Part shown: in pieces, positions 52,503-62,453 of the stretch
How positions within the stretch are numbered: the stretch's first letter is position 1
Layout of the letters: each line of letters starts with the position of its first letter
Origin: Bacillus pseudomycoides
GTDB lineage: Bacteria; Bacillota; Bacilli; Bacillales; Bacillaceae_G
Length of the DNA stretch: 64,000 nucleotides
Direction: 5' to 3'
NCBI RefSeq assembly: GCF_002551005.1
Contig: NZ_NVOY01000029.1
Location: forward strand, 22,262 to 86,261
Notes under the pieces: model-generated
The model's input: the letters and a program-made list of their open reading frames with translations, nothing else
The model's database searches: none
Told to the model about the DNA's origin: nothing
Program-made: the position numbers and the translations under genes

Positions 52503-52584
52503 AGTTCAACCTCCTTGAATATGACGATGATTTCAAGGTTATTTTTTGTAAATAATGCGGTTTTATGTAATGAAGACAAAAAAA

Positions 52585-52606
52585 GGCACATTCATATGAA
52601 TATGCC
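52585..52606. promoter_or_regulatory. palindrome between sleB and the divergent gene
   Basis: GGCACATTCAT / ATGAATATGCC, 10 of 11 positions pair; preceded by A7. Terminator-like on minus or an operator in the divergent promoter region. Confidence 0.4.
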
Positions 52607-52648
52607 TAAGTGTAAACACTATAAAAAATGCTATAAAGGAGCTTTAAA

Positions 52649-52984
52649 ATGACACGGTTATATACTCGTTTATTTATATGTATCGGCCTTGCTGCAATTA
52701 TTTTATTTATTTATAAACCGTTCTCTGCTGTTCATGCACAGCCTCCATATGCGAAATGGGGAAAGATCGCGGTGCAAATGACAAAAGAAAAATACCCGCA
52801 AGCTGATATTATCGATTACCTTCATGTTGGAAGAAGACCGAAAACAGGAAATGTATCAGTTGAAAAATTTAAGTTATGGTTACGTGACAAGAGTGGAAAA
52901 GAATTTGGAGTATTTGTTGATGTAGAGTTTGAAACAAAAACGGAAAAATTTATCAACATTTCTTTCAAAGAAACTCCAAGATAA
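52649..52984 (+). CDS. DUF3889 secreted protein
   Basis: 111 residues. Signal peptide (LFICIGLAAIILFIYKPFSAVHA), then QPPYAKWGKIAVQMTKEKYPQADIIDYLHVGR, the usual N-terminal block of the DUF3889 (YqzG/YhdC) family. ATG at 52649 with AAAGGAGC. Function unknown; small exported protein, divergent from sleB. Confidence 0.8.
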   Translation: MTRLYTRLFICIGLAAIILFIYKPFSAVHAQPPYAKWGKIAVQMTKEKYPQADIIDYLHVGRRPKTGNVSVEKFKLWLRDKSGKEFGVFVDVEFETKTEKFINISFKETPR

Positions 52985-53113
52985 AAACAACACGCCGTGC
53001 TAAAAGAAGAAGCTTTTTTCCAGGCGAGTCAACTCTATTCCATTGCTGTAGTTATGGGTAGTGCAGAAGTTTGTAAATCATGGCTTTAAAATCGTACGTA
53101 GTACAAATTTAGT

Positions 53114-53154
53114 GAGAGGTTTGGTGAATTTACGAAACAAAACCTCTCTTTTTT
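53114..53154 (+). terminator. terminator of the DUF3889 gene
   Basis: Stem GAGAGGTTT / AAACCTCTC followed by six T on the plus strand. Confidence 0.75.
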
Positions 53155-54076
53155 AGTACACTTCTTGTAAATATTTCACGAACAGTTTGAGAGGTACTAA
53201 ACCTCGTTTAGGCATTTGACTAGTAATAACTGCGGTGAGTTCTAATTGAGGCACAATTAAAATATACTGTCCGCCGTACCCCATCGCAAAATAAGTATGA
53301 TATGGTACGTTGCATGTGTCTCCATCTAGGACCCACCAATGATATCCGTATGCCCCAATATGTTCATACGTCGTGAATCGTTTTTGATGCGATTGTTCGA
53401 TCCAGTTCGAAGACACGAGTTGCTTTCCATTCCAATAACCGTTTTGCAGACAGAATTGACCGATTTTCAACATGTCTCTTGGGTTCATTTTCATACCAAA
53501 TCCGCCAACAAAAATGCCCTGTGGATCTTGTTGCCACTCATATTTCGTAATATGTAACGGTTCAAATAAATATTTCTCAGCAAACGCTGCCGTTGACATA
53601 CCTGTTGCAAGTTGCAAAATATAACTTAATACATGTGAAGAACCAGAATTATAATTCATTTTTGTCCCTGGCTGTTCAATAATCGGTTTATTAAAAATAT
53701 AGTCAATCCAGTTTTCTGATTCTACGAAATCATTTGGGAAAATAACACCGTCACCAAACTCTTTCCAGTCTTCTCCCGTTGTCATCGTTAATAAATGATA
53801 CATTGTTAATAGCTGTTTTTCTTTTGGCATATTTGGAATCCACTCTACAATAGGTGTATGAATACTATGGATATATCCTTTTTTAAGTGCAATGCCAATT
53901 AGAATAGAGATAATACTTTTCGTTATCGAATTAATTTTATAAACATTTTGTGCACAATTCTCTGTTTTATAATACTCAGTAACGATTTCGTCTTTTTGAT
54001 TGACGAGAAAAGCATTTACTTTCTTCTTTTTCAATGTATGTTCTAATTCTGGTAAGTTCAATTTAAACTCCTCCAT
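53153..54076 (-). CDS. beta-lactamase-related serine hydrolase
   Basis: 307 residues, no signal peptide. SxxK motif SITK in YKINSITKSIISILIGIAL, Tyr-x-Asn in MNYNSGSSHVLSY, and HHW-type region YGYHWWVLDGD plus GYGGQYI near the third motif. Resembles class C-type esterases. Substrate unknown. Starts at ATG 54076 after GGAGG. Monocistronic. Confidence 0.85.
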   Translation of the reverse strand: MEEFKLNLPELEHTLKKKKVNAFLVNQKDEIVTEYYKTENCAQNVYKINSITKSIISILIGIALKKGYIHSIHTPIVEWIPNMPKEKQLLTMYHLLTMTTGEDWKEFGDGVIFPNDFVESENWIDYIFNKPIIEQPGTKMNYNSGSSHVLSYILQLATGMSTAAFAEKYLFEPLHITKYEWQQDPQGIFVGGFGMKMNPRDMLKIGQFCLQNGYWNGKQLVSSNWIEQSHQKRFTTYEHIGAYGYHWWVLDGDTCNVPYHTYFAMGYGGQYILIVPQLELTAVITSQMPKRGLVPLKLFVKYLQEVY

Positions 54077-54127
54077 GATTACTTAGCACTAATTTGACTT
54101 ATTATAACGAAATTTATAATGAGAAAC

Positions 54128-54157
54128 AAAAAAGAGTAGATTTTTTCTACTCTTTTT
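54128..54157 (-). terminator. terminator of the HDWE-motif secreted protein gene
   Basis: Stem AAAAAGAGTAGA / TCTACTCTTTTT; lies downstream of the gene ending at 54183. Confidence 0.8.
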
Positions 54158-54182
54158 ACATGTATTCAGTTAAGCATTATGT

Positions 54183-55007
54183 TTAAGGAAGCGGCGGATT
54201 ATCCCATTCTTCACGTTTCCAAGGTGCTTGCCGAGGATCGCTATTTTCGTCTGAGTTTATAAGATAAGCTGGATCACCGTAATAAAACGTATCAGGAGCA
54301 GCTAAATATTTTGTTACATCATCAATTGGATCATTGTTATAGAGAATCCATGGTTGATTCGTTTGATCCCCTTCATCAAGACGCCCATTATTTTTTGTGA
54401 TATCTCCATTATAACGAATTTGCACGCCATCTTCTTTATCCCATTTCATGGCATGAGCTCCTCCATCAACACCAATTAAAGGATGCCCATCATCTTTTGG
54501 AACTTCTGACCATGGCTTTATTTTATAACCATTGTGACTCGATATAAGCAGATGTGTTGGAACACCATTTTTTGAGTAAACAAAATACTTTTCCCAATCG
54601 TGTTCATGGTTGTTAATCCAATCATTATCAGCATAATAAAGCCAATATTCATATATTTCATATTCTCCTTTTTTCGCAATATGAAAATAGACAGCTGGCT
54701 GTTGCTGATTGGGACCGCGATTTGTTAACCCTGTTGATCCTATTCCTGTTACAGCATTTCCAATTTTGAAACGAATTTCATTTTCTTTATTATGTTCAAT
54801 ATCGTTATCATAAGACTGGAAACGGAATGCGTGAGGGAAATTTTTTTCCCCTGTATCCATCCAATCCGTTCCATCAAACTGAAGCGTTGCTAAATAAGCA
54901 GCCGGATTGGAAGCCGCTTCAACATTTGATGAAAGAATTCCAAAAGATACCCCTATTGCAGAAAATGTTATGAGTGCTTTTTTAAAGACATTTTGTTTAT
55001 TACACAT
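54183..55007 (-). CDS. secreted protein with NPP1/Vps62-like HDWE motif
   Basis: 274 residues from the ATG at 55007 (AGGTGAAAAAATT before it; the longer frame to 55052 lacks a site). Signal peptide (ALITFSAIGVSFGILSSNVEA, cut near residue 31). NNHEHDWEKYFVYSKNGVPTH and LLISSHNGYK follow the order of the GHRHDWE-type motif in necrosis-inducing and Vps62-related proteins, which bind metal there. A secreted protein of unknown target; toxin function is not shown. Confidence 0.65.
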   Translation of the reverse strand: MCNKQNVFKKALITFSAIGVSFGILSSNVEAASNPAAYLATLQFDGTDWMDTGEKNFPHAFRFQSYDNDIEHNKENEIRFKIGNAVTGIGSTGLTNRGPNQQQPAVYFHIAKKGEYEIYEYWLYYADNDWINNHEHDWEKYFVYSKNGVPTHLLISSHNGYKIKPWSEVPKDDGHPLIGVDGGAHAMKWDKEDGVQIRYNGDITKNNGRLDEGDQTNQPWILYNNDPIDDVTKYLAAPDTFYYGDPAYLINSDENSDPRQAPWKREEWDNPPLP

Positions 55008-55074
55008 AATTTTTTCACCTACTTTATTTCGTATAACAATAATATAATGCATAATTTCAATTTAAAAACATGCA

Positions 55075-55120
55075 AATAAGCATAAAAGCTTTTTTCATAG
55101 AAAAAACTTTTATGCTTATT
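55075..55120 (-). terminator. terminator of the kyn operon
   Basis: Stem AATAAGCATAAAAG... / CTTTTATGCTTATT with one bulge; just past the kynA stop. Confidence 0.8.
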
Positions 55121-55130
55121 GTTTAATCGT

Positions 55131-55970
55131 TTATAATTTTGTCCGAATAGTCCAAAGCTCTGGGAAAAACGATTGATCAAGCACACGTTTTAAATACGAA
55201 ACGCCTGAAGAGCCGCCAGTGCCCATTTTATGACCAATAATACGTTCTACCGTTTTCATATGACGGAAGCGCCACTGCTGTAGCCAATCTTCAATATCGA
55301 TTAGCTTCTCAGCTAATTGATATAAATCCCAGTATTTCTGCACATTTGAGTACACTTCTAACCACGCTGCTTCTACTGTCGCATCCGCCTCATACGGTTG
55401 TGTAATATCTCTTTGAAGAATGCTTTTGTTAATTGGAAAGCCCTCTTTTGCTAGTGTTTGAATTGCAACGTCATATAAACTCGGTGTGTGAAGCGCCTTA
55501 TGTAGACGAGTATATAATTCTTCATCTTTTTCATAGATTTTAAGAATATGAGGTGTTTTATAACCAAGCGCAAATTCAATCATCCGATATTGGTAAGATT
55601 GAAATCCAGATGATTGACCGAGTGAATCGCGGAATTCAATATATTCTGCAGGTGTAAGCGTCGCCAGAATATCCCACGACTGAATAATTTGCGATTGAAT
55701 TTTTGAAACGCGCGCAAGCATCTTAAAAGCAGGTGCAAGATCTCCATTTTGAATGGACTCAATAGCTGCTTCTAACTCATGCAAAATTAATTTCATCCAA
55801 AGTTCACTTGCTTGATGAATCACGATGAACAACATTTCGTCGTGATGATTAGACAGTCGCTTTTGACTCGAAAGTAAACTATCTAGTTGTAAGTACTCTC
55901 CGTATGTCATGTTGTTACGAAAATCTGTATGAATTCCTTTTTCCATTATCACTTTTTCATTATCAGTCAT
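55131..55970 (-). CDS. kynA: tryptophan 2,3-dioxygenase
   Basis: 279 residues, the normal length. Opens the indole ring of Trp with O2 to N-formylkynurenine; haem enzyme. Conserved [44 protein letters not shown] (substrate-binding and haem pocket) and [11 protein letters not shown] near the C-terminus. Last of kynU-kynB-kynA, 36 bases after kynB. Together with KynB and KynU it converts Trp to anthranilate. Confidence 0.96.
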   Translation of the reverse strand: MTDNEKVIMEKGIHTDFRNNMTYGEYLQLDSLLSSQKRLSNHHDEMLFIVIHQASELWMKLILHELEAAIESIQNGDLAPAFKMLARVSKIQSQIIQSWDILATLTPAEYIEFRDSLGQSSGFQSYQYRMIEFALGYKTPHILKIYEKDEELYTRLHKALHTPSLYDVAIQTLAKEGFPINKSILQRDITQPYEADATVEAAWLEVYSNVQKYWDLYQLAEKLIDIEDWLQQWRFRHMKTVERIIGHKMGTGGSSGVSYLKRVLDQSFFPELWTIRTKL

Positions 55971-56006
55971 ATGTGTACATCCTCTCTATGCAGTATATAT
56001 TTATTT

Positions 56007-56636
56007 TTATAATGGTTTTAATACAGCACGCACTGGACTACCGTCTGCATCTGTTAGCGAAAGCGGCAGGGCAATCAGTTCGTAGTCTCCGTCTTGTACA
56101 TTTTCCAAAACAACATTTTCTAAAATATGAATCCCGTGTCTAAATAACTCATGATGTGCTGCTAGCTCTTTATCATCAAGTGGGTCCACAGACGGAACAT
56201 CCACACCAATTAAACGTACTCCCTTTTCATAAAGGTAAGGTGCAAGGTCTGTACGTAAATACGGAATCGTTTCAGGAAATACATTCGGATTTATTTTTGA
56301 TGTGGTACGTAATAATAGTCTACTTACCCCTTCTAAATCATAATTTTCAAGTTCTTTTGCTCCGATGCTTTCGTGACCTGTTACATCTATAATTCGAGCA
56401 GGTCCGACGTAGATGTTAATATCAAGATCACTTACTTTTTTACCATCATTATCGAAGTGAAACGGAGCATCAATATGTGTGCCGGTATGAATACTCATCG
56501 AAATTTTACCAACATTAACCGATCCGCTTTGCTCTTTTTTCCATGAAACTTGATAGGAAAAAGGCGTATCGCCAGGCCAAGTGGCAATTTCATTGTTTAG
56601 AGGTTGAGAAATATCAATCCATTTGTGTTCTTTCAT
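56007..56636 (-). CDS. kynB: arylformamidase (kynurenine formamidase)
   Basis: 209 residues. Hydrolyses N-formylkynurenine to kynurenine. Metal-binding motif HTGTHIDAPFHF and the C-terminal HEIL-type part HHELFRHGIHILENVVLEN define the cyclase-fold KynB. It follows kynU with two bases between. Confidence 0.95.
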   Translation of the reverse strand: MKEHKWIDISQPLNNEIATWPGDTPFSYQVSWKKEQSGSVNVGKISMSIHTGTHIDAPFHFDNDGKKVSDLDINIYVGPARIIDVTGHESIGAKELENYDLEGVSRLLLRTTSKINPNVFPETIPYLRTDLAPYLYEKGVRLIGVDVPSVDPLDDKELAAHHELFRHGIHILENVVLENVQDGDYELIALPLSLTDADGSPVRAVLKPL

Positions 56637-56638
56637 CT

Positions 56639-57925
56639 TTATGCCACAACCTCTCGTTTATTTTCAAATTGTTTATACTCCTCATCTACCATAATCTTTT
56701 TCAAAATTTGGACAGCGTTCCATACTTCTTCATACGTATTGTATAACGCGACAGGAGCTAAACGAACGCCATTTGGAGCGCGAAAATCAGGAACAATTCC
56801 ATTTGCCTTTAATGCTTTACAAATCCGCGCCGCTTCTTTATGTTCTAAATAAATATGTCCGCCTCGTATTTCATCCTCTAACGGATTACCAAGTGTAAAG
56901 CCCATATCTGCTAATTCATGTTGAATAAGGTTTATCATATAACGTGTAATATGCAAGGATTTTTGCCGTAAGCGCTCTATACCTGCTTCATTAAAAATTT
57001 CTAAAGAACCGATAAGCGGTGCAACACTTAATACGTGCGGTGTTCCAATTTGATAGGCACCGGCATGCTCAGCTGGTGTAAGTTCGTGCTCCATATCAAA
57101 CTGTTTATCTTTTCGAGAGCCAAACCAACCCGCTAATCCTGGTAGACGATTGAAATGTTTTTTATTTACATACAAGCCGCCAACACCGCCTGGTCCGGCA
57201 TTTAAATATTTATAATTACACCAAACCGCAAAATCGACGTCCCATTCTTGAAAATGATGCGGAATAGAACCGATAGAATGGCAAAGATCAAAGCCGATAT
57301 GAATCCCTCGTTTATGTGCTTCTTCTGTAAGAAGTTTCATATTTAAAATTTGTCCGCTTCGATATAACACAGCTGGAAGTACAATGAGTGCAACATCCTC
57401 TGTCATTGTGGCAATAATATCTTCTTCATTTAACGTTCTTCCATCCTTGCTTTTTACTTGAACGAGATGCTCAGCAGGGTCCAATCCTTTTAAACGAATT
57501 TGGCTTTGCAAAGCATAAATATCAGATGGAAATGTTAACTCATCGGCAAGGATTTTTGTTTTTCCTTCTTTCGGTTCGTAAAACGTAGCAACAACTTGAT
57601 GTAAATTCGTTGTCGTGGAACCGGTTACAATTACTTCTTCGGGCGTGGCACCAATAAGAGGAGCACTTAATTCTCCTAATTGCTCAGATAAGAAATACCA
57701 AGGATGCTGTCCTTCTGTCCAGCCATCAATACCGAATTGTTTCCATGAATCTAGCAATGTTAATAAAGACTTCTCAGCTCGTCTTGATAAAAGCCCAAGT
57801 GAATTTCCATCTAAATAAATGGTTCCTTCTTTTTTATAAAATTCATGTTGAAACGATGCAAGTTCATCATTACGATCACATTGACGAGCATACTCATTAG
57901 ATGGCTCAAATGGTTTTGTGTACAT
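56639..57925 (-). CDS. kynU: kynureninase
   Basis: 428 residues. PLP enzyme cleaving kynurenine to anthranilate and alanine. The PLP lysine is in [29 protein letters not shown] and GRIHLEHKEA-like [11 protein letters not shown] are also conserved. First gene of the operon; its promoter (-35 TTGACG, -10 TATATT) overlaps TetR-type operators. Confidence 0.95.
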   Translation of the reverse strand: MYTKPFEPSNEYARQCDRNDELASFQHEFYKKEGTIYLDGNSLGLLSRRAEKSLLTLLDSWKQFGIDGWTEGQHPWYFLSEQLGELSAPLIGATPEEVIVTGSTTTNLHQVVATFYEPKEGKTKILADELTFPSDIYALQSQIRLKGLDPAEHLVQVKSKDGRTLNEEDIIATMTEDVALIVLPAVLYRSGQILNMKLLTEEAHKRGIHIGFDLCHSIGSIPHHFQEWDVDFAVWCNYKYLNAGPGGVGGLYVNKKHFNRLPGLAGWFGSRKDKQFDMEHELTPAEHAGAYQIGTPHVLSVAPLIGSLEIFNEAGIERLRQKSLHITRYMINLIQHELADMGFTLGNPLEDEIRGGHIYLEHKEAARICKALKANGIVPDFRAPNGVRLAPVALYNTYEEVWNAVQILKKIMVDEEYKQFENKREVVA

Positions 57926-57969
57926 TCTATCACCTTCTCTTGAATTTTCTTTTAATTCTAATTAATAAA

Positions 57970-57999
57970 AATATACCATTAAAACTGACATAGCGTCAA
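57970..57999 (-). promoter_or_regulatory. kynUBA promoter
   Basis: On the minus strand: TTGACG (57994-57999), 18 bases, TATATT (57970-57975). The -35 box lies in operator 1. Confidence 0.6.
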
Positions 58000-58012
58000 T
58001 GACATAATGTCA
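57986..58012. promoter_or_regulatory. tandem operators for the divergent TetR regulator
   Basis: TGACATAGCGTCA (57986-57998) and TGACATAATGTCA (58000-58012) lie one base apart, between the two divergent promoters. Confidence 0.65.
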
Positions 58013-58013
58013 G

Positions 58014-58043
58014 TTGACAGTGTACTGCCGTTTCCTCTACAAT
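58014..58043 (+). promoter_or_regulatory. promoter of the TetR gene
   Basis: TTGACA (58014-58019), 18 bases, TACAAT (58038-58043). Confidence 0.6.
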
Positions 58044-58086
58044 GAAGTTAATTTTTCTGATATTTCAGTATAAAGGTGTGGTACAT

Positions 58087-58698
58087 ATGGCTCAAAATGC
58101 TTTTTCGGCAAGACAACGCCGTTCGCTAGAAACAAAAAAGAAATTATTATTGGCTGGGCGTGAAGTATTTATAGAACAAGGCTTTCAAAAAACAACAATT
58201 TCCCAAATTATAAAAAAAGCAGAAACAGGGTATGGAACAGCTTACGTATACTTTAAAAATAAAGATGATTTACTTATTGTCTTAATGGACGATGTGATGA
58301 ACCAATTTTATACAATTGCTGAACGTGTTTTTCAACCAGTAACAAAGCAAGAAGCTCATAGTATGATCCAAAAGCAAGTTCATGCATTTTTACAAATGGC
58401 AGAAATAGAAAGACAACTACTACAAGTTGTTGAAGAAGCAATCGGTACTTCTAAAGAAGTGCAGAACAGATGGGATGCTATTCGAGAACGATTTATTGAA
58501 CGAATTGTTCAAGATATTACATATTCACAAAACAGCGGTTTAGCACGAAAAGATTTGAATTGTTTATTAGTAGCAAGAAGTTGGTTCTTTGCGAATGAAA
58601 TGTTTTTATGGGAAATTGTACGAAATGAACGAGAATTTTCTCTCAAAGACATTGTACATACATTAACGGAAATGTATATGGGTGGGCTGTATTCATGA
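58087..58698 (+). CDS. TetR/AcrR-family regulator, likely of the kyn operon
   Basis: 203 residues from the ATG at 58087; a longer frame from 58042 would begin inside the promoter -10 box and lacks a ribosome site. N-terminal helix-turn-helix: FIEQGFQKTTISQIIKKAETGYGTAYVYFKNKDDLL. The C-terminal ligand domain is about 150 residues. Divergent from kynU with two operator-like palindromes between, so it probably represses kyn genes and itself. The ligand may be a tryptophan catabolite (inference). Confidence 0.88.
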   Translation: MAQNAFSARQRRSLETKKKLLLAGREVFIEQGFQKTTISQIIKKAETGYGTAYVYFKNKDDLLIVLMDDVMNQFYTIAERVFQPVTKQEAHSMIQKQVHAFLQMAEIERQLLQVVEEAIGTSKEVQNRWDAIRERFIERIVQDITYSQNSGLARKDLNCLLVARSWFFANEMFLWEIVRNEREFSLKDIVHTLTEMYMGGLYS

Positions 58699-58921
58699 TA
58701 TATAGTTTGTCTTTATTCTTTAGCGTATTTTAGGTAATAAAAACATTTTAGTATTATTTCCCTGGTAAGCGCATATTCTGACATATAAAAAGAAAATCCC
58801 CTAAAAATCTACTTTTTTATGTGAGAATATAAATATGTCTATGTAAATAATCTATTGAATTCCCCTTCCTCCTTTCGATATGATGATATCAAACTGAATT
58901 TCAATAGAAAGTGAGAAACAA

Positions 58922-59758
58922 ATGACAGAAAAAATCGTGATTATTACAGGTTCATCAAGCGGATTTGGGCTTCTTACATCATTAGAGTTTGCGAAAAAAG
59001 GATATCTTGTCATCGCTACGATGCGAAATGTTGAAAAAAGAACAAAATTGCTTGAAGAGGCAGCGTTGTTACATATAGAGCGTAATATAAAAGTCCATCA
59101 GCTTGATGTCACTTCCCAAAAATCTATTGAGAATTTTACATCTTTTATCAACGATCTTGGACGGGTAGATATTCTTATTAACAATGCAGGCTATGCAAGT
59201 GGTGGTTTTGTAGAGGAAATTCCACTTGAAGAGTATCGTAACCAATTTGAGACAAACGTATTTGGAGCCATCGCAGTAACGCAAGCTGTTCTTCCAGTGA
59301 TGAGAAGACAAAAGCATGGGAAAATTATTAATGTTAGTAGTATCAGCGGAAAAATGGGCTTCCCCGGCCTCTCCCCTTACGTTGCATCTAAATATGCCCT
59401 TGAAGGCTGGAGTGAATCTCTTCGTCTAGAACTAAAACCATTTGGAATCAATGTTTCATTAATTGAACCAGGATCATATAACACAAATATTTGGGAAATT
59501 GGACAAAAACTTGCGGAAGATTCCTCTGAATCTGAGTCCCCTTACAAAGAATACATGAAGAAAATTGAACAACATATTCATAACGGGAGTGCGAGTTTTG
59601 GAAATCCGCAAGATGTTGCCGAGAAAATAGTAAGTATTGCGCAATCACATCATCCAACTTTACGTTATCCAATTGGAAAACGTGTAAAGTTAATGATTCT
59701 ATTAAAGAATGTACTGTCGTGGAAATGGTGGGAGTTTCTTGTTTTAAAGCGTTTTTAA
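58922..59758 (+). CDS. short-chain dehydrogenase/reductase
   Basis: 278 residues. Cofactor motif TGSSSGFG, NNAGYASGG, and the catalytic Ser-Tyr-Lys (VSSISGKMG ... YVASKYALEGW). Basic residues after strand 2 (TMRNVEKRTK) suggest NADPH. Classical SDR fold; the C-terminal tail (LKNVLSWKWWEFLVLKRF) could touch the membrane. Substrate unknown. Confidence 0.92.
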   Translation: MTEKIVIITGSSSGFGLLTSLEFAKKGYLVIATMRNVEKRTKLLEEAALLHIERNIKVHQLDVTSQKSIENFTSFINDLGRVDILINNAGYASGGFVEEIPLEEYRNQFETNVFGAIAVTQAVLPVMRRQKHGKIINVSSISGKMGFPGLSPYVASKYALEGWSESLRLELKPFGINVSLIEPGSYNTNIWEIGQKLAEDSSESESPYKEYMKKIEQHIHNGSASFGNPQDVAEKIVSIAQSHHPTLRYPIGKRVKLMILLKNVLSWKWWEFLVLKRF

Positions 59759-59800
59759 TAGTGCAAAAAATATCGAGACTACTTTATAAAAAGTCATAAA

Positions 59801-59846
59801 AAATAAGGGGTGATACATATTAGTTATGTATCACCCTCTTATTTTT
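59801..59846. terminator. bidirectional terminator
   Basis: About 19-bp stem AAATAAGGGGTGATACATA / TATGTATCACCCTCTTATTT, loop of 5. Confidence 0.85.
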
Positions 59847-59897
59847 TTGTTTTACATAGAATAAGATGTTTAAAAGTGCTCTAATATACCACTAGTT

Positions 59898-60509
59898 TTA
59901 TTCCAAAGACTCAATCTCTTTTTTGGTATAAAACATTTCTTTATTTTCAGCATCTTCCCAAAGATAATGAAATATATCTTCAAATGTTTTATTTTGTTTT
60001 GTCCAATTCTCATTGTACTTAATGATTTTTTCAGGTGTTATCTGATTCTCCTGCCATACCTCACCATTTGTATGTACATTTTGTGTAAATGCCTGCATTT
60101 TATCTATTGCCTGAACAAACCGCGCTTCTTTCGTTTCATTTGCTTCGTATTCATTCCAAAGTTCGTGGAATTCAAGTTCTAAATCATTTGGTAACTTATT
60201 TAACAACTTTTGGATTGCTTCCTCTTCTCGTTGTTTCTTATTTATTCTAGCAGAAGAATCATGTGTATAAGTATCACCGGCATATATTTCACCAAGATCG
60301 TGTACTAATATTAATTTTAAAACTCGTTCTAAATTAAGCTCCTCTTCTATTTCTTTATGTAATAAGAGAGCAAACATACACATATGCCATGTATGTTCTG
60401 CATCATTTTCATGACGATTATTATTAGAAATTTTTGTTTTTCTTTCAATCGATTTAAACTCATCTATTATCCGTAAAAACTCTATTATTTGTTCAATTTT
60501 CTTTTCCAC
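59898..60509 (-). CDS. HD-domain phosphohydrolase
   Basis: 203 residues. HD motif pieces: ENDAEHTWHMCMFALLLHKE (first His), LILVHDLGEIYAGDTYTHDS (HD pair) and a later Asp in FVQAIDKMQAF. Resembles YfbR/YGK1-type nucleotidases acting on dNMPs. The start at 60509 is an ATG; GGGAA is upstream. Confidence 0.82.
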   Translation of the reverse strand: MEKKIEQIIEFLRIIDEFKSIERKTKISNNNRHENDAEHTWHMCMFALLLHKEIEEELNLERVLKLILVHDLGEIYAGDTYTHDSSARINKKQREEEAIQKLLNKLPNDLELEFHELWNEYEANETKEARFVQAIDKMQAFTQNVHTNGEVWQENQITPEKIIKYNENWTKQNKTFEDIFHYLWEDAENKEMFYTKKEIESLE

Positions 60510-60539
60510 ATTTGCTAATTCCCTTCTTCAACTACATTT

Positions 60540-61346
60540 TTAAGCAATACTAACGGTACGAATTAGCTTCTCTAACACTTCCGCGACACCATCTTCATCA
60601 TTAGATTTTGTAACGAAATACGCAATTTCTTTTAATTTACTGATTGCATTTTCCATAGCAACCGGAAAACCGCACGCTTGGAAGAGATCTAAATCGTTCC
60701 AATCATCACCAAATGCCATTATGCTGCTCATTGGTATTTGGCTTTCAACGCAAAGGTCCATTATAGCTAGTTTTTTAGAAACACCTTTAGCCATAATTTG
60801 AATTAAAGTTCCTGAATCGGTACATACAGTGTTTACTTTATGTTCAAATTGCATTTGTAATTTCTCGTAATACGGATATTGTGTGATTAATAATTTTGAA
60901 GCCTTAATTTCTTTCAGATCATCTAACGAAACGACAATTGGATTTACAGTTGCATTCATAGCTTTACTATAATCTAACGTCTTGTTGCTATACCACGTAT
61001 CTTCAGATTCGATAGAAAGACAAGCATCTGAATGATGAGTAATTACATATTCAATAATTTCATTTGTGATAGCTGATTCAATTGGATAATGTTGTCTATA
61101 CTCTGATGTATGATCGATGATTAAAGCGCCATTGTAATATACAATCGTTCCCATTTCTTGAAGTTCCTGAGGAAGAAAGGCTTTTACTGAACGTGGGGGT
61201 CTTGCAGTCGCAAAAATAACAGTTATTCCTTTTCTATAACATTCGAGGATAGCTTGTAAGTTTCTATTAGATATTTCTTTTTGTGAATTTAGTAGTGTAC
61301 CATCTAAGTCTAAAACAATCCCTTTTACATTTGATATAAGCTCCAT
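60540..61346 (-). CDS. HAD-superfamily phosphatase, Cof type
   Basis: 268 residues. Motif I VLDLDGTLLNS, motif II FATARPPR, Lys in GVSKKLAIMDLC, motif IV AFGDDWNDLDLFQA. It lies 30 bases upstream of the HD gene in the same direction, so the two may be cotranscribed. Substrate unknown. Confidence 0.9.
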   Translation of the reverse strand: MELISNVKGIVLDLDGTLLNSQKEISNRNLQAILECYRKGITVIFATARPPRSVKAFLPQELQEMGTIVYYNGALIIDHTSEYRQHYPIESAITNEIIEYVITHHSDACLSIESEDTWYSNKTLDYSKAMNATVNPIVVSLDDLKEIKASKLLITQYPYYEKLQMQFEHKVNTVCTDSGTLIQIMAKGVSKKLAIMDLCVESQIPMSSIMAFGDDWNDLDLFQACGFPVAMENAISKLKEIAYFVTKSNDEDGVAEVLEKLIRTVSIA

Positions 61347-61442
61347 GTGAACATCTCCTTGTGCGAAAATATCTTTTTCATATTCTACATATAGTTTGGA
61401 AATCCTCTTTGTTTAAAATTAATGATAAAAACAAACAAAAAC

Positions 61443-61471
61443 TTGACAAATAATTTAATTTATGTTATTAT
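61443..61471 (+). promoter_or_regulatory. sigma-A promoter of the MBL-fold gene
   Basis: TTGACA, 17 bases, TATTAT; about 100 bases before the start. Confidence 0.65.
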
Positions 61472-61524
61472 TATAATTTTATTCGTTGATAAAAGTCGTA
61501 AGGCGTGATAAATTAACCTATGTA

Positions 61525-61536
61525 GTAGTTAACTAC
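61525..61536. promoter_or_regulatory. palindrome in the MBL-fold gene leader
   Basis: GTAGTTAACTAC, perfect, between the promoter and the ribosome site; possible operator. Confidence 0.4.
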
Positions 61537-61567
61537 AATAAACATATTTATTAGGGAGGCTTAATCA

Positions 61568-62293
61568 ATGAAGATTTCAAATGGAGTTGCCACACTTGCA
61601 TTAAAAATACAAGGTTTCATCTTACATCCTACCCTTATCTGGGATGATGGAGAGGCTATTTTGATTGATACTGGTATGCCCGGTCAGTTGAAACAAATAC
61701 GTACTGCGATGAATAATCTAGGAGTTCCTTTTGAAAGATTAAAGGCAGTCATTGTATCACATCAAGATATAGACCATATCGGAAGCCTTCCAGAAATAGT
61801 ACAAGCATCTGCTAATCAAATTGATGTGTATGCACACAAACTCGATAAACCATATATCGAGGGAATATTTCCCCTTATAAAAACCGACTCTGAACGCATG
61901 AGTAAAGAAGCGTGGGCATCTCTACCAAAAGAACTGCAATTGTTGTATACGAACCCTCCTAAATGTAAAGTAAATCAAGTTTTAGAAGATGGACAAGAAC
62001 TTCCGTATTGCGGAGGCATTCAAGTCATTCATACACCAGGACATACTCCGGGACATGTGAGCCTTTATGTAAAGAAAAACAAAACTCTTGTTGCTGGTGA
62101 TGCTATGATATGTGTAGACGATTCTTTACAAGGACCTGTTCAGCAAACAACGTTAGACATGAATGCAGCTCTGGGTTCTTTAGAGAAATATTTAAGTTTT
62201 GATATCGAATCAGTTATTTGTTATCACGGAGGCGTATGTATGAATGCTCCAAAAGAACAAATTCAAAATCTTGCAGAGCGAGTTGAGTTATAA
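61568..62293 (+). CDS. MBL-fold metallo-hydrolase
   Basis: 241 residues. Metal ligands: VSHQDIDHIGS (HxDxDH-type), HTPGHTPGHVSLY, VAGDAMI and the final His in VICYHGGVC. Resembles YqgX/lactonase-like members; substrate unknown. ATG 61568 has AGGGAGGC upstream. Monocistronic with a clear promoter and terminator. Confidence 0.9.
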   Translation: MKISNGVATLALKIQGFILHPTLIWDDGEAILIDTGMPGQLKQIRTAMNNLGVPFERLKAVIVSHQDIDHIGSLPEIVQASANQIDVYAHKLDKPYIEGIFPLIKTDSERMSKEAWASLPKELQLLYTNPPKCKVNQVLEDGQELPYCGGIQVIHTPGHTPGHVSLYVKKNKTLVAGDAMICVDDSLQGPVQQTTLDMNAALGSLEKYLSFDIESVICYHGGVCMNAPKEQIQNLAERVEL

Positions 62294-62378
62294 AACCCGA
62301 TGATTAAGTATAAGATGTGTGACTTATTATACTTAAGAAAGAAGTAAAATAGATGTTTTAGATACAATATCTTCAAAA

Positions 62379-62415
62379 GAAAATCCTCTTTAAGATTCAA
62401 TTAAAGAGGATTTTC
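62379..62415. terminator. bidirectional terminator
   Basis: Perfect 15-bp stem GAAAATCCTCTTTAA / TTAAAGAGGATTTTC. Confidence 0.8.
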
Positions 62416-62453
62416 CTGTCTCCTATAAGGGGGCATTTCTTTAAAAATCAGGC

